Origin: Marsupella aquatica
Lineage: Eukaryota > Marchantiophyta
NCBI GenBank assembly: GCA_973895155.1
Contig: OZ316892.1
Coordinates: forward strand, 27,094,001 to 27,158,000
DNA length: 64,000 bases
Direction of reading: 5' to 3'
Below the pieces are notes generated by a model that worked only from the letters and a program-made list of their open reading frames with translations, was not told where the DNA came from and ran no database searches. Shown piece after piece: positions 1-11,600 of this stretch (positions within the stretch are counted from its first letter, which is position 1; the number at the start of each line of letters is the position of its first letter). The translations under genes and the position numbers were made by a program.

Positions 1-1427
1 CACGATGGGCGATGCCGATCACTTCTACTTACTCCACCTACGCTAAGAATAGAGCCATGGAGTATGGTGAGATGTGTGGGGAACTTGCGCTCGGCATCTT
101 TGGAGAGGAGTTGGAGGTAGGACCCTTTTTCCATAGGGAGCAGTTGGAGAAGCACCAATTAGAAGAAGCGGTGGCTTTAGAGAGAAGCAAGAAGGACGAG
201 GTCATTCGGCGGCTTAGGAGGATGGAAGCCGAGATTGAAGATCTAAGGGCGGCCAAGAAAGCCCAAGATGAACTGCGGATTAAACGACATGAGCTGAACA
301 TCATGCAGGGGCAGTTGGACACCGCGCAGGCTGAAAATCAGAATATCAAGGATAAACTGACTCAGACGCAGGAAGAGTTGGCCGACACGATCAAAGAGAG
401 GGAGAAGTGGAAGCAAGAGCTGAAGAATACAGAGGAGGCCCACATAACAGCCAACAGCCGGGCCATGGCGGAGACCCAAAGAAAGGAATGGGCGTTGAAA
501 GGGGAGCTCGAGAAAATCCGCGGAGCCCTTGAGCAGAAGGAGGTCGAGTTAGGGAAATCCTATCAAGGGATTATGGCGCTGCAGCAGGAGCTTGCGTCCG
601 TGACGGCCAGCTTCAAGGCCGACCTAAGGGAGAAGGACGAGATGCTCGAACAGACTTACGCCAAGATGAACCAGATGGAGTCTGTCATCATTGCAGAGCT
701 CGACAAGGAGCTAAGAGCAACCCAGGAGGAGAGGGCTACCTTGAAGAAGGAATTGGAGGAAGCCCACAGGGAGCAGGAGGAGGCCAAAAACGAGCTGGAG
801 GGGGCACGTAAGGACCTGGATGAAACCCAAGAGGAGTTGGAGGAAATCACGAGGAAGATGGAGAACCTACAGCGGCGGGCCGACAACCAAACAGAGCGGC
901 TGAAGAAACAAGCCGCAGTATTTAAATGCTTAGCTGCAGCAGGTCCATCTCCCGTTGGGACAAACCAGTTACCAGGGGTGGTAATTGCCGAAGGACAAGC
1001 CGCGTCAACTGCACCAGTGCCGGAAGTAAGTGGGAAGGGGAAGGGACCAGCTGCCGAGCCACCAACGAAGAAGAAGCGGAAACCTTCAGGGTCAAGGAGT
1101 AATACGACTTCACAGGCCGTGGTGATCAAGGAGGTAGACCCAGCACCGACCCCAGACAGGGTCACGGCTAGGGATCCAACTACCCTAGGGGAAGGGGAGG
1201 CCGAAGCCGAGGGAGTGGCTGAAGCCGAAGCCGAGGGAGTGACTGAGGCCGAAGCCGTGGGTATTGCCGAGGCCGGTGTCGAGACTGAAGCCGAAGGTGG
1301 ACCCAGTCAGGCCGATGGAGAGTTGACTCAGTCAAGGGCAGGTAATCTGTCAGAGAATGAACCTACGGCAGTGGCTGAGGAGGAAGCGTTGGGGGCGTCC
1401 ATTAAGGATCCACCACCGGTGTCGTGA
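1..1427 (+). pseudogene. C-terminal half of Gypsy-1 post-pol coiled-coil protein (upstream copy)
   Basis: The frame is open from the window edge to TGA at 1425-1427 and matches the last 471 residues of the ORF ending at 12271. It is a 5'-truncated fragment here. It has a long Glu/Lys-rich heptad coiled coil (about residues 40-300), a basic PTKKKRKPS stretch resembling a monopartite nuclear localisation signal, and EAEG-type acidic repeats near the C-terminus. I see no membrane segment. Differences from the other copy are mostly amino-acid changing (M/I, Q/H, V/L, R/Q, T/I, A/T, P/L), so there is no visible purifying selection. It is either coding sequence within a long LTR or the end of an upstream tandem element. 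Function unknown. Confidence 0.75.
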
Positions 1428-1480
1428 CGGTGCAAGGGCGCCGTTCCTTTTAGGGAGGGCGGACGTGGAGGGAGGAGGCG

Positions 1481-2339
1481 TGAGTGGGCAGGGCGGGCTC
1501 GGATCTCCACGTTTAGGATTAGGATCAGAACCAGGAGCGGCCCTGACACTTAGCTTAGTGGGATTGCGGTCCCACTAGTAGGAGCAACACTTGTGCTCCT
1601 GCCTTGCTGTACATAGGTAGATTCGGGCAAGTAGATTACTGTTAAGTAGATTAGGCTTACGCTGCAAAGAATGGCGGATCCACTACCAGGATAAGTACCT
1701 GGGCAGCGGGGAGCTCAGGGCCTCTTCTTTAGCAAGTTTTTAGTTTGCACCAGCCGGGCTGGGATCAAGTAGTACGAGAAGCTCTCGGTTAGTCATACAG
1801 TGACCCTTGTGTATATTCATGTTTCCTCATGCCTAAGAGCTGAATAGAGTTGGCCTCACGGCTTAGTTCGCAGAACTTGTGTATGAGATGTACTATTTGT
1901 ATGGCAAGTGCATGGTATGACTCAGTCAGAATGAGTCATTTTGCTATTTGTGTGTCGCATTAACTTGTGTGAAGAGTGCCCACATCAACAGAAGGAAGGA
2001 AAGTAAGCAGGGGAGTGAGAGTTGGATGTGTCGAGCTGAGAGAGGTCTTAGCGGCTTAACCAAGCCTATTGGGGATCATTCCGGCGGCGGAATCCAAACA
2101 TACCTAACAAGAAGACAGGGGAAGACAGGGGAAGGCCTATATTAGGCCGGCTACGTATCTCATGACCCGATGAAGGATCTGTCCAGTATATGTGTGTAAA
2201 ATGTTAATAGTAGTAGTAGAAGGTTAGCAGCGTCCCATGCCGCTAAGCCGCGGAAACGGCCTCGCCAAGCACGAAACCTGCGGGAATCGGCTTGAGCTGG
2301 GGGGTTTCTTGGGTTTAGGGAGCCATGGGACGCACCACA
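1481..2339 (+). repeat. Gypsy-1 LTR (proposed minimal limits), left copy
   Basis: Proposed LTR starts TGAGTGGG just after the purine tract at 1467-1478 and ends ACCACA at 2339, immediately before the primer-site region. That gives 859 bp with TG...CA termini. The right end is firm because the homology of both repeat copies ends exactly at 2339 and 13183. The left limit is inferred from the purine tract and TG only; the two copies are also homologous upstream, so a longer LTR is possible. The segment includes a palindromic AGTGGGATTGCGGTCCCACT and a GGAGCAACACTTGTGCTCC hairpin around 1556-1600. Confidence 0.6.
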
Positions 2340-2343
2340 TTTT

Positions 2344-2361
2344 TGGCGCTATGTGGAGGGG
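2344..2361 (+). other. Putative primer-binding site of Gypsy-1
   Basis: TGGCGCTATGTGGAGGGG lies five bases after the LTR end, where the primer-binding site is expected. The TGG start fits pairing with a CCA tRNA 3' end. I could not match the rest to initiator Met, Asp or another plant tRNA I can recall, so the primer tRNA is unassigned. Confidence 0.6.
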
Positions 2362-2408
2362 GCATTTCTTAAGCCGTGAGATATGAAGTTAGAACGGAAG
2401 CGTAGGTA

Positions 2409-5402
2409 ATGACTGACCTTACGCCGAGGGAAGAAAGAGTGATTCAACGGGAGAGAGCTCGACTGCAGCAGCTCGCCGGGTGGCATGATACACAGCGACT
2501 GAGAGGGGCAGAAAGAGCTGGTAGCTCCGAAACTGGAAGTGGCGTCGAAGAAGACATACCAGAAGAAGAGTCGGTAAGGAGAAGTGAGTCTCCAACCGAC
2601 ATGGGGGAACCAGAGGCACGGCCAGACGAGAGGCCAGGGACCAGATTGAGCCAGCGGTCGTGCATACATTACAAGGCATTTCATGGGAGAGGAGATGAGG
2701 ATCCGGACGAATGGTTGGATGATTTCGAGGGAACCGCTGCAGCAAATGGAGAATCGGCCATCAAGATGCAGATTCTTCCCGGCCTGTTCAAGGGTGAGGC
2801 TAGGCCTTGGTACAGAGCATTAGATGTGGAAGATCAAGCCATCTGGGATATCTTCAAAACACTCTTTGTTAAGGAGTTTCGACCCATTGGAACTTCAGAA
2901 CTAGCAGTGCTGAAGTTGGGACAACTTCGGTTCAAGGAGAACAAATCCTTCAGGAAGTTCTTGCAACGCTTTCAGAAACTGGTAAGACGTACAAAGACCA
3001 ATGCATCTGAAGGTATGCAACTTCAATGGTTGGTGAATGCTTTGCCACAGAAGATGAGTTTTGCAATTAGGAAGGAGAACCCGGAGACTTTAGCCGAAGC
3101 AATTAAGGATATTCAATTATACATTAATGCAGATATCACAAGCCGGAAGAAACAGCTTAAGTCTGAGAGTTCCTCATCAGAGGAGGGATCACCCCATAAG
3201 AAAAAAGATAAGAAGAAGAAACATCCCAAGAAGTCTAGAAGTGATAAGTCAAGCTCGGATAGTGGGAGTAGCAAGAGTGAGTCATCTTCTAGTTCTGAAG
3301 AAGAAAAAACTAGGAAAAGGAAGGGCAGAAGGAGAGGGAAGACGAAAGTCAAGATGGAGGCTAAGCCACCAGATAACATCGTAGCCCTTACCGAGCAACT
3401 TAAGGCTATCATTGCAGAGGTAAAACCAGAGAAGAAGGTAGTACAGGAGGATAGCTCTGTATGGTGTGCCTTATGTTATAAAACCGGACACCATAAAGAT
3501 GCGTGTCCTAAGCTTAATACTAATCATGTTCGGCATGTGGCCGAGATCAGACCATGTCAGGGAGAAGTAGAGTACTTTTTAGGAGATGCCGCTGATAGTG
3601 TTTTCGGCATCAGTGAGACTGGAGCACGAGACCTATCCAACAGACCTGCATCTCTGTGGTCAGGGTTAAGGAACAATCCAGGAGAGATGTATCCTCGGAT
3701 TATTCAGAACCCGTCAGTACCTCCTAGGCCGAATGTGCAAAGATTTGCGGCATGCTATAATTGTGGTCAACCTGGCCATTTTGCTAGAGAATGCCCGAAT
3801 GCACGCAAATAGGGTGATGGACAACCAGCTCAGCTGTGTATGGGATGCCGACAGGAAGGTCATATGCTAGGGCAATATCCTACTTGGTTGGCAGGCCTGG
3901 CCGCAAATCATAAGCTTTTGCCGATCAAGATCTTACCGCCAGGTACTACCCCCAGAGGAGTTCAAATCAACCACATCAAACTAGGATGGCAAGAGGATGC
4001 CGAGGCAGAGTTCGTACCATCTGATGATGAGGCCGAAGCCCTATCAACCTTCTCAGAGGAGGATTTAGATCATGATTGCTACCGGGTCTCTACTCGATCT
4101 ACCAGAAGGAAGGAAAGGTGGGATGGGCTGGCCAAAAATAAAGGGAAGGTTATGGAGGAAAGGATCGACTCTTCGTCAACATCAACAGAAGGAGAAGGGA
4201 GGGCTCCGGCAATACAGGTAAGCCATGAGCCCACCAGTGAAACCAATCCTTCACAAGATAGCGACTTCAATCGAGATCATCCTAAGTTGTTCTACCCCTC
4301 TGTTACGGCTAGTGTTAAGGAACAACTAAGAGAATTAGAAACCCTGGAGAATACCGAAGCCATTGCCAAGGATGTAAAACGAGCAAAAGCATTGTTTGCT
4401 TCGGAAGACCCAATAGCTGTGGAGACTAGCGTGGCAAAACTGGCCGAATCCAAGACGGAAACACCACCAGAAGAGAAGCCGATTGTTCCCTATGACCTGG
4501 CTAAAGATGTACTAGAATCTAGAGTCTCGGCAACAGTAGGTCAACTATTGAAAAATAGCCCGTACTTCCGGAAGCAATTAAGGAAGGCTATTCTCGGCAA
4601 GCCGAGATTACCCAAGGTAGCAACCAGATCCGACGTACTAATGATAGAAGAAGATCAAGGAGCCCCAGCATTACCATTAATGATTCAAGGAGAATTATTA
4701 CTACGGGTACCCATCGATGGAGGATCAGGGGTATGTATTATGATTGATTCAACAGCAAAAGGGTGGGGTCTAACACCGGAGATGACTGGAAGAGTGTTGA
4801 ACATGGCCAATGGATATCAGGTCATTCCGACGGGAGTGTTAACCGGCATCAAGATAGAGATAGGAGGTATCTTCTTTAGCATTAACTATGTAGTAATGAA
4901 GCCGGTAAATCCTACGTCATTCCGGCTATTGATTGGTAGGCCATGGCTGTACCTAGCCGAGGTAATAGAAGATTGGGATAAAAAGTAGTTCACTTTCGGG
5001 ACCCCCTCTATCACGGTATCCTGGGACACTAAGGATGACCGTAGGAAAAGCATAAGGGAAGTAGATGGGTACGATAGTGGACTGGAGTCAGCCGATGAAG
5101 TACGTTGGTTAGAATGCCTCACTAACCTAACCGAAGAAGGTGTCTTTGGACCAGAGGTACCCCCCAGCGGATTATGGCAAGAACCAATGGAAGGTGACTT
5201 GGAAGAAGAAGACGAAGAGGTCGAGGACTGCTTTACAATAGAATCCACCTTTTTAGCTGCAATTCCGGAGGAAGTAAAGGATGTAGACCAATTGGATGAA
5301 ACGGCTAAGTGGGGAGCAGTAGCAGGGACAGTGGATTTTCTGCAGGCGTTGTGGCAGAGCCGACGGGGTCCACAACGCCATCGATCATCGGCAAGGAATT
5401 AA
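2409..5402 (+). pseudogene. gag-pro: Gypsy-1 gag-protease frame, two in-frame stops
   Basis: One reading frame from ATG 2409 to 5402, broken by TAG at 3810-3812 and TAG at 4986-4988. A retrotransposon gag domain (about residues 80-240, with the DEWLDDFE and WYRALD blocks) packages the element RNA. It is followed by a Ser/Lys-rich linker and CCHC zinc knuckles near 3468 (CALCYKTGHHKDAC) and 3754 (CYNCGQPGHFAREC); a third near 3837 has lost its last Cys (CMGCRQEGHMLGQY). An aspartic-protease-like block IDGGSG lies near 4713. The first stop falls between knuckles 2 and 3, the second after the protease. Both stops fit CAG to TAG changes. The tail to 5402 overlaps the pol frame, which is in the -1 frame. 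Intact gag alone would be 467 residues. Confidence 0.85.
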
Positions 5403-8400
5403 ATACCAAGGGATCGGCATACAAGCCGATTACGAGGGCAGAACAAATTGAGGCCCTATTAGAAGCCGAGAGAGCACAGCGGCCTAACTCTCAGGAGCAA
5501 GAGGTGGATGAGATGGACAGACACGATCCAGAGCCAAGGCAGGAAGGGGAGCCGACCACTAATTCAAAACCGAATAGACCGGTAAGGGGACAATCTATGG
5601 ACACCAAGGAAGGGACCGACTCGGCTAGTCCAGCCGAGATCCCAGTTTATGGAGGTATGAGATTAGAGAGACTGGAAGCCGAACTGGACCCGAATTTGAA
5701 GAAGCAGATTAATATGATCCAAGCACGGCAATATCGGAAGCTCGACTTAGGAGAGGGAAGAGAACTGAACTTAGGGAGAAACCTAGCACCTGAGCTCGAG
5801 AAAGAGATCAGTGACTTATTGATTGAATTTCAGGATGTGTTTGCATGGAGTCACCAAGATCTAAAGGGAGTAGATCCAACACTAGGGGAACATCGAATTG
5901 ATCTCATGTTAGGAGCCAAATCATTTCGACAACCAATTCGAAGGATGAACCCGAAGTATTCCCTGCTGGTCAAAACAGAAATCGACAAACTAGTGGAAGC
6001 TGGATTCATCACTCCAGTCCTGCATTCAGACTGGGTGTCTCCAATGGTGATAGTTCCCAAGAAAGCTGGACCCGATGGTAAACCCAAGATCCGGGTTTGT
6101 CAGGATTACAGGAAGCTGAATGAAGCAACATTAAAAGACCATTTTCCTTTACCGTTTACTGATATGGTACTAGACATGGTAGCCAGTCATGAACTATATT
6201 CATTCATGGATGGATACTCTGGTTATAACCAAATCAGGATTTGGCAGGAAGACCAAATCAAGACGGCCTTCATCACGGAATGGGGGATCTATGTCTTCAA
6301 TCGTATGCCGTTTGGACTCTGCAACGCACCAGCTATGTTCCAACGATTAATGGTGAACATTTTTCATGATTATTTGAGAAAGTTCATGGAAATCTTCATT
6401 GATGACTTTGCAGTATTCGGGAAGGCATCGAAACATGCTAAATACCTCAGGAAAACCTTCATGAGATGTAGAGAGGTGGGTCTCAAGTTACACCCAGATA
6501 AATGTTTTTTTGCAGTAACCGAGGGGGTGCTACTAGGTCACAAGGTATCAAGGAAGGGCATTGAGATTGACAAAGGTAAGCTAGCAGTATGGCTAGATAT
6601 CATGCAACCTAAGAACATAAAGGATGTAAGATCCTTCTTGGGATGCATTGGTTACTATCGCCGGTTCATCAAGGATTTTGCCAAGCTAGCTTTACCATTA
6701 ACCAATATGCTCAAGGCAGGAGCAGACTTCGAACCCACACCCGAACGAGTCACAGCGGTGGTAGAATTGAAGCAGATGTTAGTAGAGGCCCCAGTCATGA
6801 TAGCACCGGACTGGAACAAAGATTTTCATGTTTTTGTAGATGTCTCGGGCTTCTGTATTGGCTCAGTACTAAGTCAGTTGGATGAGAAAGGAAGGGACCA
6901 TCCCATATACTTCGCAAGCCGTCAGCTTGCCGATGCCGAACGGAACTACTCTACCACGGAAAGAGAAGCATTAGGAGTCATTTATTCTTGTAAAAAGTTT
7001 AGGCATTATTTACTAGGGTACAAGGTAATCTTTCATACTGATCATGAAAGTTTGAAGTACCTAGTCAATAAGCCGGACCTTACAGGCAGAGTAGCAAGAT
7101 GGATTTTGCTATTACAGGAGTTTGACTATGAGCTGAGGATCAAGCCGGGAAAGTTACATGCCAATGCCGACTTCTTTTCAAGGATCACAGGTAAACCTGC
7201 CACGGATTGCATCGATGATCGATTCCCCGACGAGGAGCTATTCGTTGTGGAAATAGCTGGTACATGGTACCCTGAGATTTTACAATTTCTCAGCACTTCC
7301 AGATTACAGCCAGGATTAAGCCGAGAGCAAGCCGCAGTCTTTGTGCGGAAGGTCAGACAGTATCAGTGCATTAAAGGCATACTGCACAAGCATGGAATCA
7401 ACGGCACGATTCAAAGGTGTTTGGAAAAGAGAGAGGTAAAACGAGTCCTACGGGCCATGCATGGAGAGGAGGCCGGAGGACATTTTGCCCCAGTAACCAC
7501 GTCTAAGAAGATATTAAATGCCGGTTACTGGTGGCCCACCTTGCACAAAGATGTCTATCAGTTTATCAAACAATGCGATCCTTGTCAACGAGCGGGAGGA
7601 CCAAGGGCGTCCACCAGGCATCCACTGCACCCTATTCTACCTTTGGCACCATTCGAGAAGTGGGGTATTGATTACATTGGACCTCTGAAACCACTGACCC
7701 ACCCTCGACGGAACAAGTACATAATCCTGGCTACGGATTATGCAACTAAATGGGTAGAGGCCAGACCAACAACGAAGGATGATGCAATTACTACGACTAG
7801 ATTCATGTATGAGCAGATCTTCACCAGGTATGGAGCACCCCTAGAATTAGTTAGTGATAGAGGAACCCATTTTTTGAATGATATAATTAGTCGTTTAAAT
7901 GAGCAGTATTTAGTTAAACATAGGCCTACTACTCCCTACCATCCAAAGGCAAACGGGTTGACAGAACGAGCAAACGGAATCATAGGAAAGATATTGAACA
8001 AGACAGTAGCTCAGAACAAACTCGATTGGGATGATAAATTGTTTGCTGCTGTTTTTGCTTACAATCTTGCCTATAAATCCACTACCGGTCATACACCCTT
8101 CTTCTTAACCTTTGGACAAGAAGCCCTGGTACCCATGCAACTTGAGATACCGACATTTCAAGTTACAATTGAGGAAAGAGCCTCAGCGGAGGAGAGCCTA
8201 AAGGAGCGAGAATATAGGTTAGAAGCTTTAGAGGAAGCGAGAATGATTTCAGCCGAGAGAGTAGAATATAGACAGAATATCATGAAGCAGCAGTATGATA
8301 AAAGGTTAAAAGTAGTTAGTATTCATACCGGTGATCTTGTGCTACTTTATGACAGTAGATATAGTAGGTTTCCAGGAAAGCTTTACACTCGCTGGTTAGG

Positions 8401-8575
8401 ACCCTTTAGAGTAACCATGATGTTCCCCAATGGCTCCGTACAATTGGCCAACATTACGGGAGAGGTATATCCAGTTCGCATCCATTATGACCGCCTCAAG
8501 AAATACTATATGGACGAAGATGAAGTTGTTCGCGAGGACGCTTCACAATTAAGTGGGGAGCTATGTGATGCCTAG
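5309..8575 (+). CDS. pol: Gypsy-1 pol: reverse transcriptase, RNase H, integrase
   Basis: An uninterrupted 1088-residue frame. RT spans about residues 195-420, with the catalytic block at about 363 reading FIDD instead of YVDD or YIDD. RNase H lies at about 505-635 (DVSGFCIGSVLSQ, TTEREALGVIYS, HTDHESLKYL). The integrase H2C2 zinc domain is at about 716-762 and the DDE core has Asp in GIDYIG (~787), Asp in SDRGTHF (~849) and Glu in GLTERANG (~885), ending in a GPF/Y-type module (RWLGPFRV). No chromodomain. It copies element RNA into DNA and inserts it. The frame is -1 relative to gag-pro and overlaps it by about 94 bases, so expression would need -1 recoding, or the shift is a mutation. All catalytic residues seem present; the ATG at 5309 is only the first in frame. 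Confidence 0.93.
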   Translation: MGSSSRDSGFSAGVVAEPTGSTTPSIIGKELNTKGSAYKPITRAEQIEALLEAERAQRPNSQEQEVDEMDRHDPEPRQEGEPTTNSKPNRPVRGQSMDTKEGTDSASPAEIPVYGGMRLERLEAELDPNLKKQINMIQARQYRKLDLGEGRELNLGRNLAPELEKEISDLLIEFQDVFAWSHQDLKGVDPTLGEHRIDLMLGAKSFRQPIRRMNPKYSLLVKTEIDKLVEAGFITPVLHSDWVSPMVIVPKKAGPDGKPKIRVCQDYRKLNEATLKDHFPLPFTDMVLDMVASHELYSFMDGYSGYNQIRIWQEDQIKTAFITEWGIYVFNRMPFGLCNAPAMFQRLMVNIFHDYLRKFMEIFIDDFAVFGKASKHAKYLRKTFMRCREVGLKLHPDKCFFAVTEGVLLGHKVSRKGIEIDKGKLAVWLDIMQPKNIKDVRSFLGCIGYYRRFIKDFAKLALPLTNMLKAGADFEPTPERVTAVVELKQMLVEAPVMIAPDWNKDFHVFVDVSGFCIGSVLSQLDEKGRDHPIYFASRQLADAERNYSTTEREALGVIYSCKKFRHYLLGYKVIFHTDHESLKYLVNKPDLTGRVARWILLLQEFDYELRIKPGKLHANADFFSRITGKPATDCIDDRFPDEELFVVEIAGTWYPEILQFLSTSRLQPGLSREQAAVFVRKVRQYQCIKGILHKHGINGTIQRCLEKREVKRVLRAMHGEEAGGHFAPVTTSKKILNAGYWWPTLHKDVYQFIKQCDPCQRAGGPRASTRHPLHPILPLAPFEKWGIDYIGPLKPLTHPRRNKYIILATDYATKWVEARPTTKDDAITTTRFMYEQIFTRYGAPLELVSDRGTHFLNDIISRLNEQYLVKHRPTTPYHPKANGLTERANGIIGKILNKTVAQNKLDWDDKLFAAVFAYNLAYKSTTGHTPFFLTFGQEALVPMQLEIPTFQVTIEERASAEESLKEREYRLEALEEARMISAERVEYRQNIMKQQYDKRLKVVSIHTGDLVLLYDSRYSRFPGKLYTRWLGPFRVTMMFPNGSVQLANITGEVYPVRIHYDRLKKYYMDEDEVVREDASQLSGELCDA

Positions 8576-8639
8576 ACAGGAATCACTCGGCCGGTTAAGT
8601 GGGTAAAGCAGGAAGGCACCCTAGGAACACCTTAGTATA

Positions 8640-11600
8640 GTGACAAAACTAGGAAAATATAAACAATTAGGGGCAACCATGGAACCCGGGCCGAGGCCGG
8701 AGGTAAGGCTAAGGGTGAAAACCCAATTAGGGTTAGGGCGCGTTAAGCGTCGGCGGCTAGGAAGGATCAACGGGAAGAAGGACCGGCAGAGGAGAGGGGT
8801 AAGGAGCGCTTGCAGGAGATGGTGGCTCATTTGCGAGCACGAACTAGGCAGACGACTACGGGAGGCCAACTACTGTCAGCTGCTTAGGCAAGCACTCGGG
8901 GAGAGAATAGATACCGACGATCGACCTAAGGAGGGTATGAGCAACGTCAATCAAGCGGCACATTTCTGGGGATGCCTGTTCGAACGGGCAACTGAGTACA
9001 TCAAGACTTACGAGGACGAGGAGTCAGAAAGGGCAGCTCGAGAACGGCAGGAGCTCGCTCGATTGTGGGAGCTGCAGAAGACGGCTTTCTTAGGAGGCGA
9101 ACTCATCAAGGACGAGTTCCTGTGGACGCCTACTTCCAATCAACTCGACGATCTTCTGTTTTGCAAAGACAGCGTCGTCGGCATCTGAGAGGCCATCAAG
9201 AACTGCAACGACATACACTGGGAATTAAAGGGTAGCACGGAAAGGTGGACCCAGGCAACGGTGCTAGGAGAAACCTCCACGGTAGCAGAGATGAAGAGGA
9301 AGGGGGCCGTCAACGATGAAGCCACCCCGGCAAAAAGAACGAGGTCGGCGGCACCAAAGAAGCCAGCCGAGCAGCAGAGCAGGAGGCAGGGAGAAGCCGA
9401 AGAGGAGGAGGTCGATCCCATCAAGGCCATTCCAACCAGGGATGACACCTGGAAGGGCTGGGCGGCAACCCTACCGGTGGAGGTGCAACTACATTTTGCA
9501 CGGGAGGAGGATGCATGCTTTACGGCCATGCAGACCAAGAAGTACCAAGGCTTCATGGCCGGATCCGGCTTGGAGGCCTTTGTAAGATTACCATGGCTGA
9601 AGCCGGAGGTACCGGAGTCAGACCTATTAGAATTCGTGGGGTCATGGGAACCCGAGACCAATTGCACGAGGATATATGGGAAGGATTTCTATCTTACTCC
9701 CAAGGCAATAAGACCAAAGTTGATACCAGGAAGACCTTGCTTGACAAGGAGTTCCGGTCGTTCCCCGGGCCATCAACGAAGAATGGCTTCTTCCGGAACA
9801 CCTGCACCAACCCGCACATAGGAGAGATGATCGACTTCTTGCGGGTGACCATGCATTGTAACTTGCCGAGGGCAGAGATCGGCAAGGCACAGGTCTATCT
9901 GGCAGAAAGGCCAGACCCAAGCCGGGACTACAACGGGTACCTCCTCAACCAATTGAAGAAGATCTTAAAGGAGGAGCAGCAGGTAATCGGCATGGGGAGC
10001 GTGTCTCGGCTTGGCTATCACATGCCGCTGTTGTGCCGGTATGCCAGAGGTCAGACTTTTGCCCCGGTACTTCCCCTGCAGGTAAGGGCACCCGAGGAAG
10101 CTCCAACGCCGAGGCCGTTGGCTGAGAAGCCTCAACCACCTGTTAGTCCTACGATCGAGCAGGTGTTTAGGCCCAGGAAGGAAGACTTGCCGATGCAGCA
10201 ACCAGGCATGCAGAGTCTGCTGAAACTACTGGAGAAAGAAAAGAAATCGGCATCGGCAACAACAACGGCAACGGCAACAATGCAGGACACTACTACAGAG
10301 GTAGGCCTACACCGGCTCACAAGAGAAAACCCCTTTGCTGGAGACAAGGAGAGAATCAGGCCGGAATCCAAGCCAGGTATTCGAATGTACGTGGGAACCT
10401 CAAGCTCTGAATCTGAGGCAGAATTGCCTGAAGCTCCTACCGACGAAGAGGAGAGGGAGAAGCCGGACGTCCAAGAGGTAGAGGAGGCAGTGGAGGACTG
10501 CAGCCATGATAATTCCGGCTATGGGTCGGACCATCACGTTCCAGGAGTAAGGACCTGTGGCCGGTTTGTCCCCACACTTCCAAGGGTAGTGCGAGGGGAC
10601 CCCAACCAGCAGAGTAGCCCTGAGTCTCCCCCACCAGATGTTGCTCCCCCGAGCTTCGATGGCATAAAACAGACGGTGCAGGAATTTCAGGAGCGAATCA
10701 AGCAGGAGGAAGAGGCCGCCCTGGCTAAGGAAAAGGATTTACCAGGAGGAGATTGGCCGGAGGACATCAGGCGGCTAGCCGAAAAAGGAAGCAAACCTCT
10801 AGCCACGATTGAAGAGATCCGCGGGACGGCTTGGGAGCAGAGGCCACGATGGGCGATGCCGATCACTTCTACTTACTCCACCTACGCTAAGAATAGAGCC
10901 ATGGAGTATGGTGAGATGTGTGGGGAACTTGCGCTCGGCATCTTTGGAGAGGAGTTGGAGGTAGGACCCTTTTTCCATAGGGAGCAGTTGGAGAAGCACC
11001 AATTAGAAGAAGCGGTGGCTTTAGAGAGAAGCAAGAAGGACGAGGTCATTCGACGGCTTAGGAGGATGGAAGCCGAGATTGAAGATCTAAGGGCGGCCAA
11101 GAAAGCCCAAGATGAACTGCGGATTAAACGACATGAGTTGAACATCATCCAGGGGCAGTTGGACACCGCGCAGGCTGAAAATCATAATATCAAGGATAAA
11201 CTGACTCAGACGCAGGAAGAGTTGGCCGACACGATCAAAGAGAGGGAGAAGTGGAAGCAAGAGCTGAAGAATACAGAGGAGGCCCACATAACAGCCAACA
11301 GCCGGGCCATGGCGGAGACCCAAAGAAAGGAATGGGCGTTGAAAGGGGAGCTCGAGAAAATCCGCGGAGCCCTTGAGCAAAAGGAGGTCGAGTTAGGGAA
11401 ATCCTATCAAGGGATTATGGCGCTGCAGCAAGAGCTTGCGTCCCTGACGGCCAGCTTCAAGGCCGACCTAAGGGAGAAGGACGAGATGCTCGAACAGACT
11501 TACGCCAAGATGAACCAGATGGAGTCTGTCATCATTGCAGAGCTCGACAAGGAGCTAAGAGCAACCCAGGAGGAGAGGGCTACCTTGAAGAAGGAATTGG

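Noticed and set aside
656-1165. 169-codon minus ORF opposite the coiled-coil frame (also 11500-12009)
   Set aside because: Antisense shadow of a Glu/Lys-rich coiled coil; it repeats wherever the sense frame repeats.
3113-3412. Minus ORF rich in Leu, Phe and Ser resembling membrane protein
   Set aside because: Shadow of the Lys/Glu/Ser-rich gag linker on the other strand.
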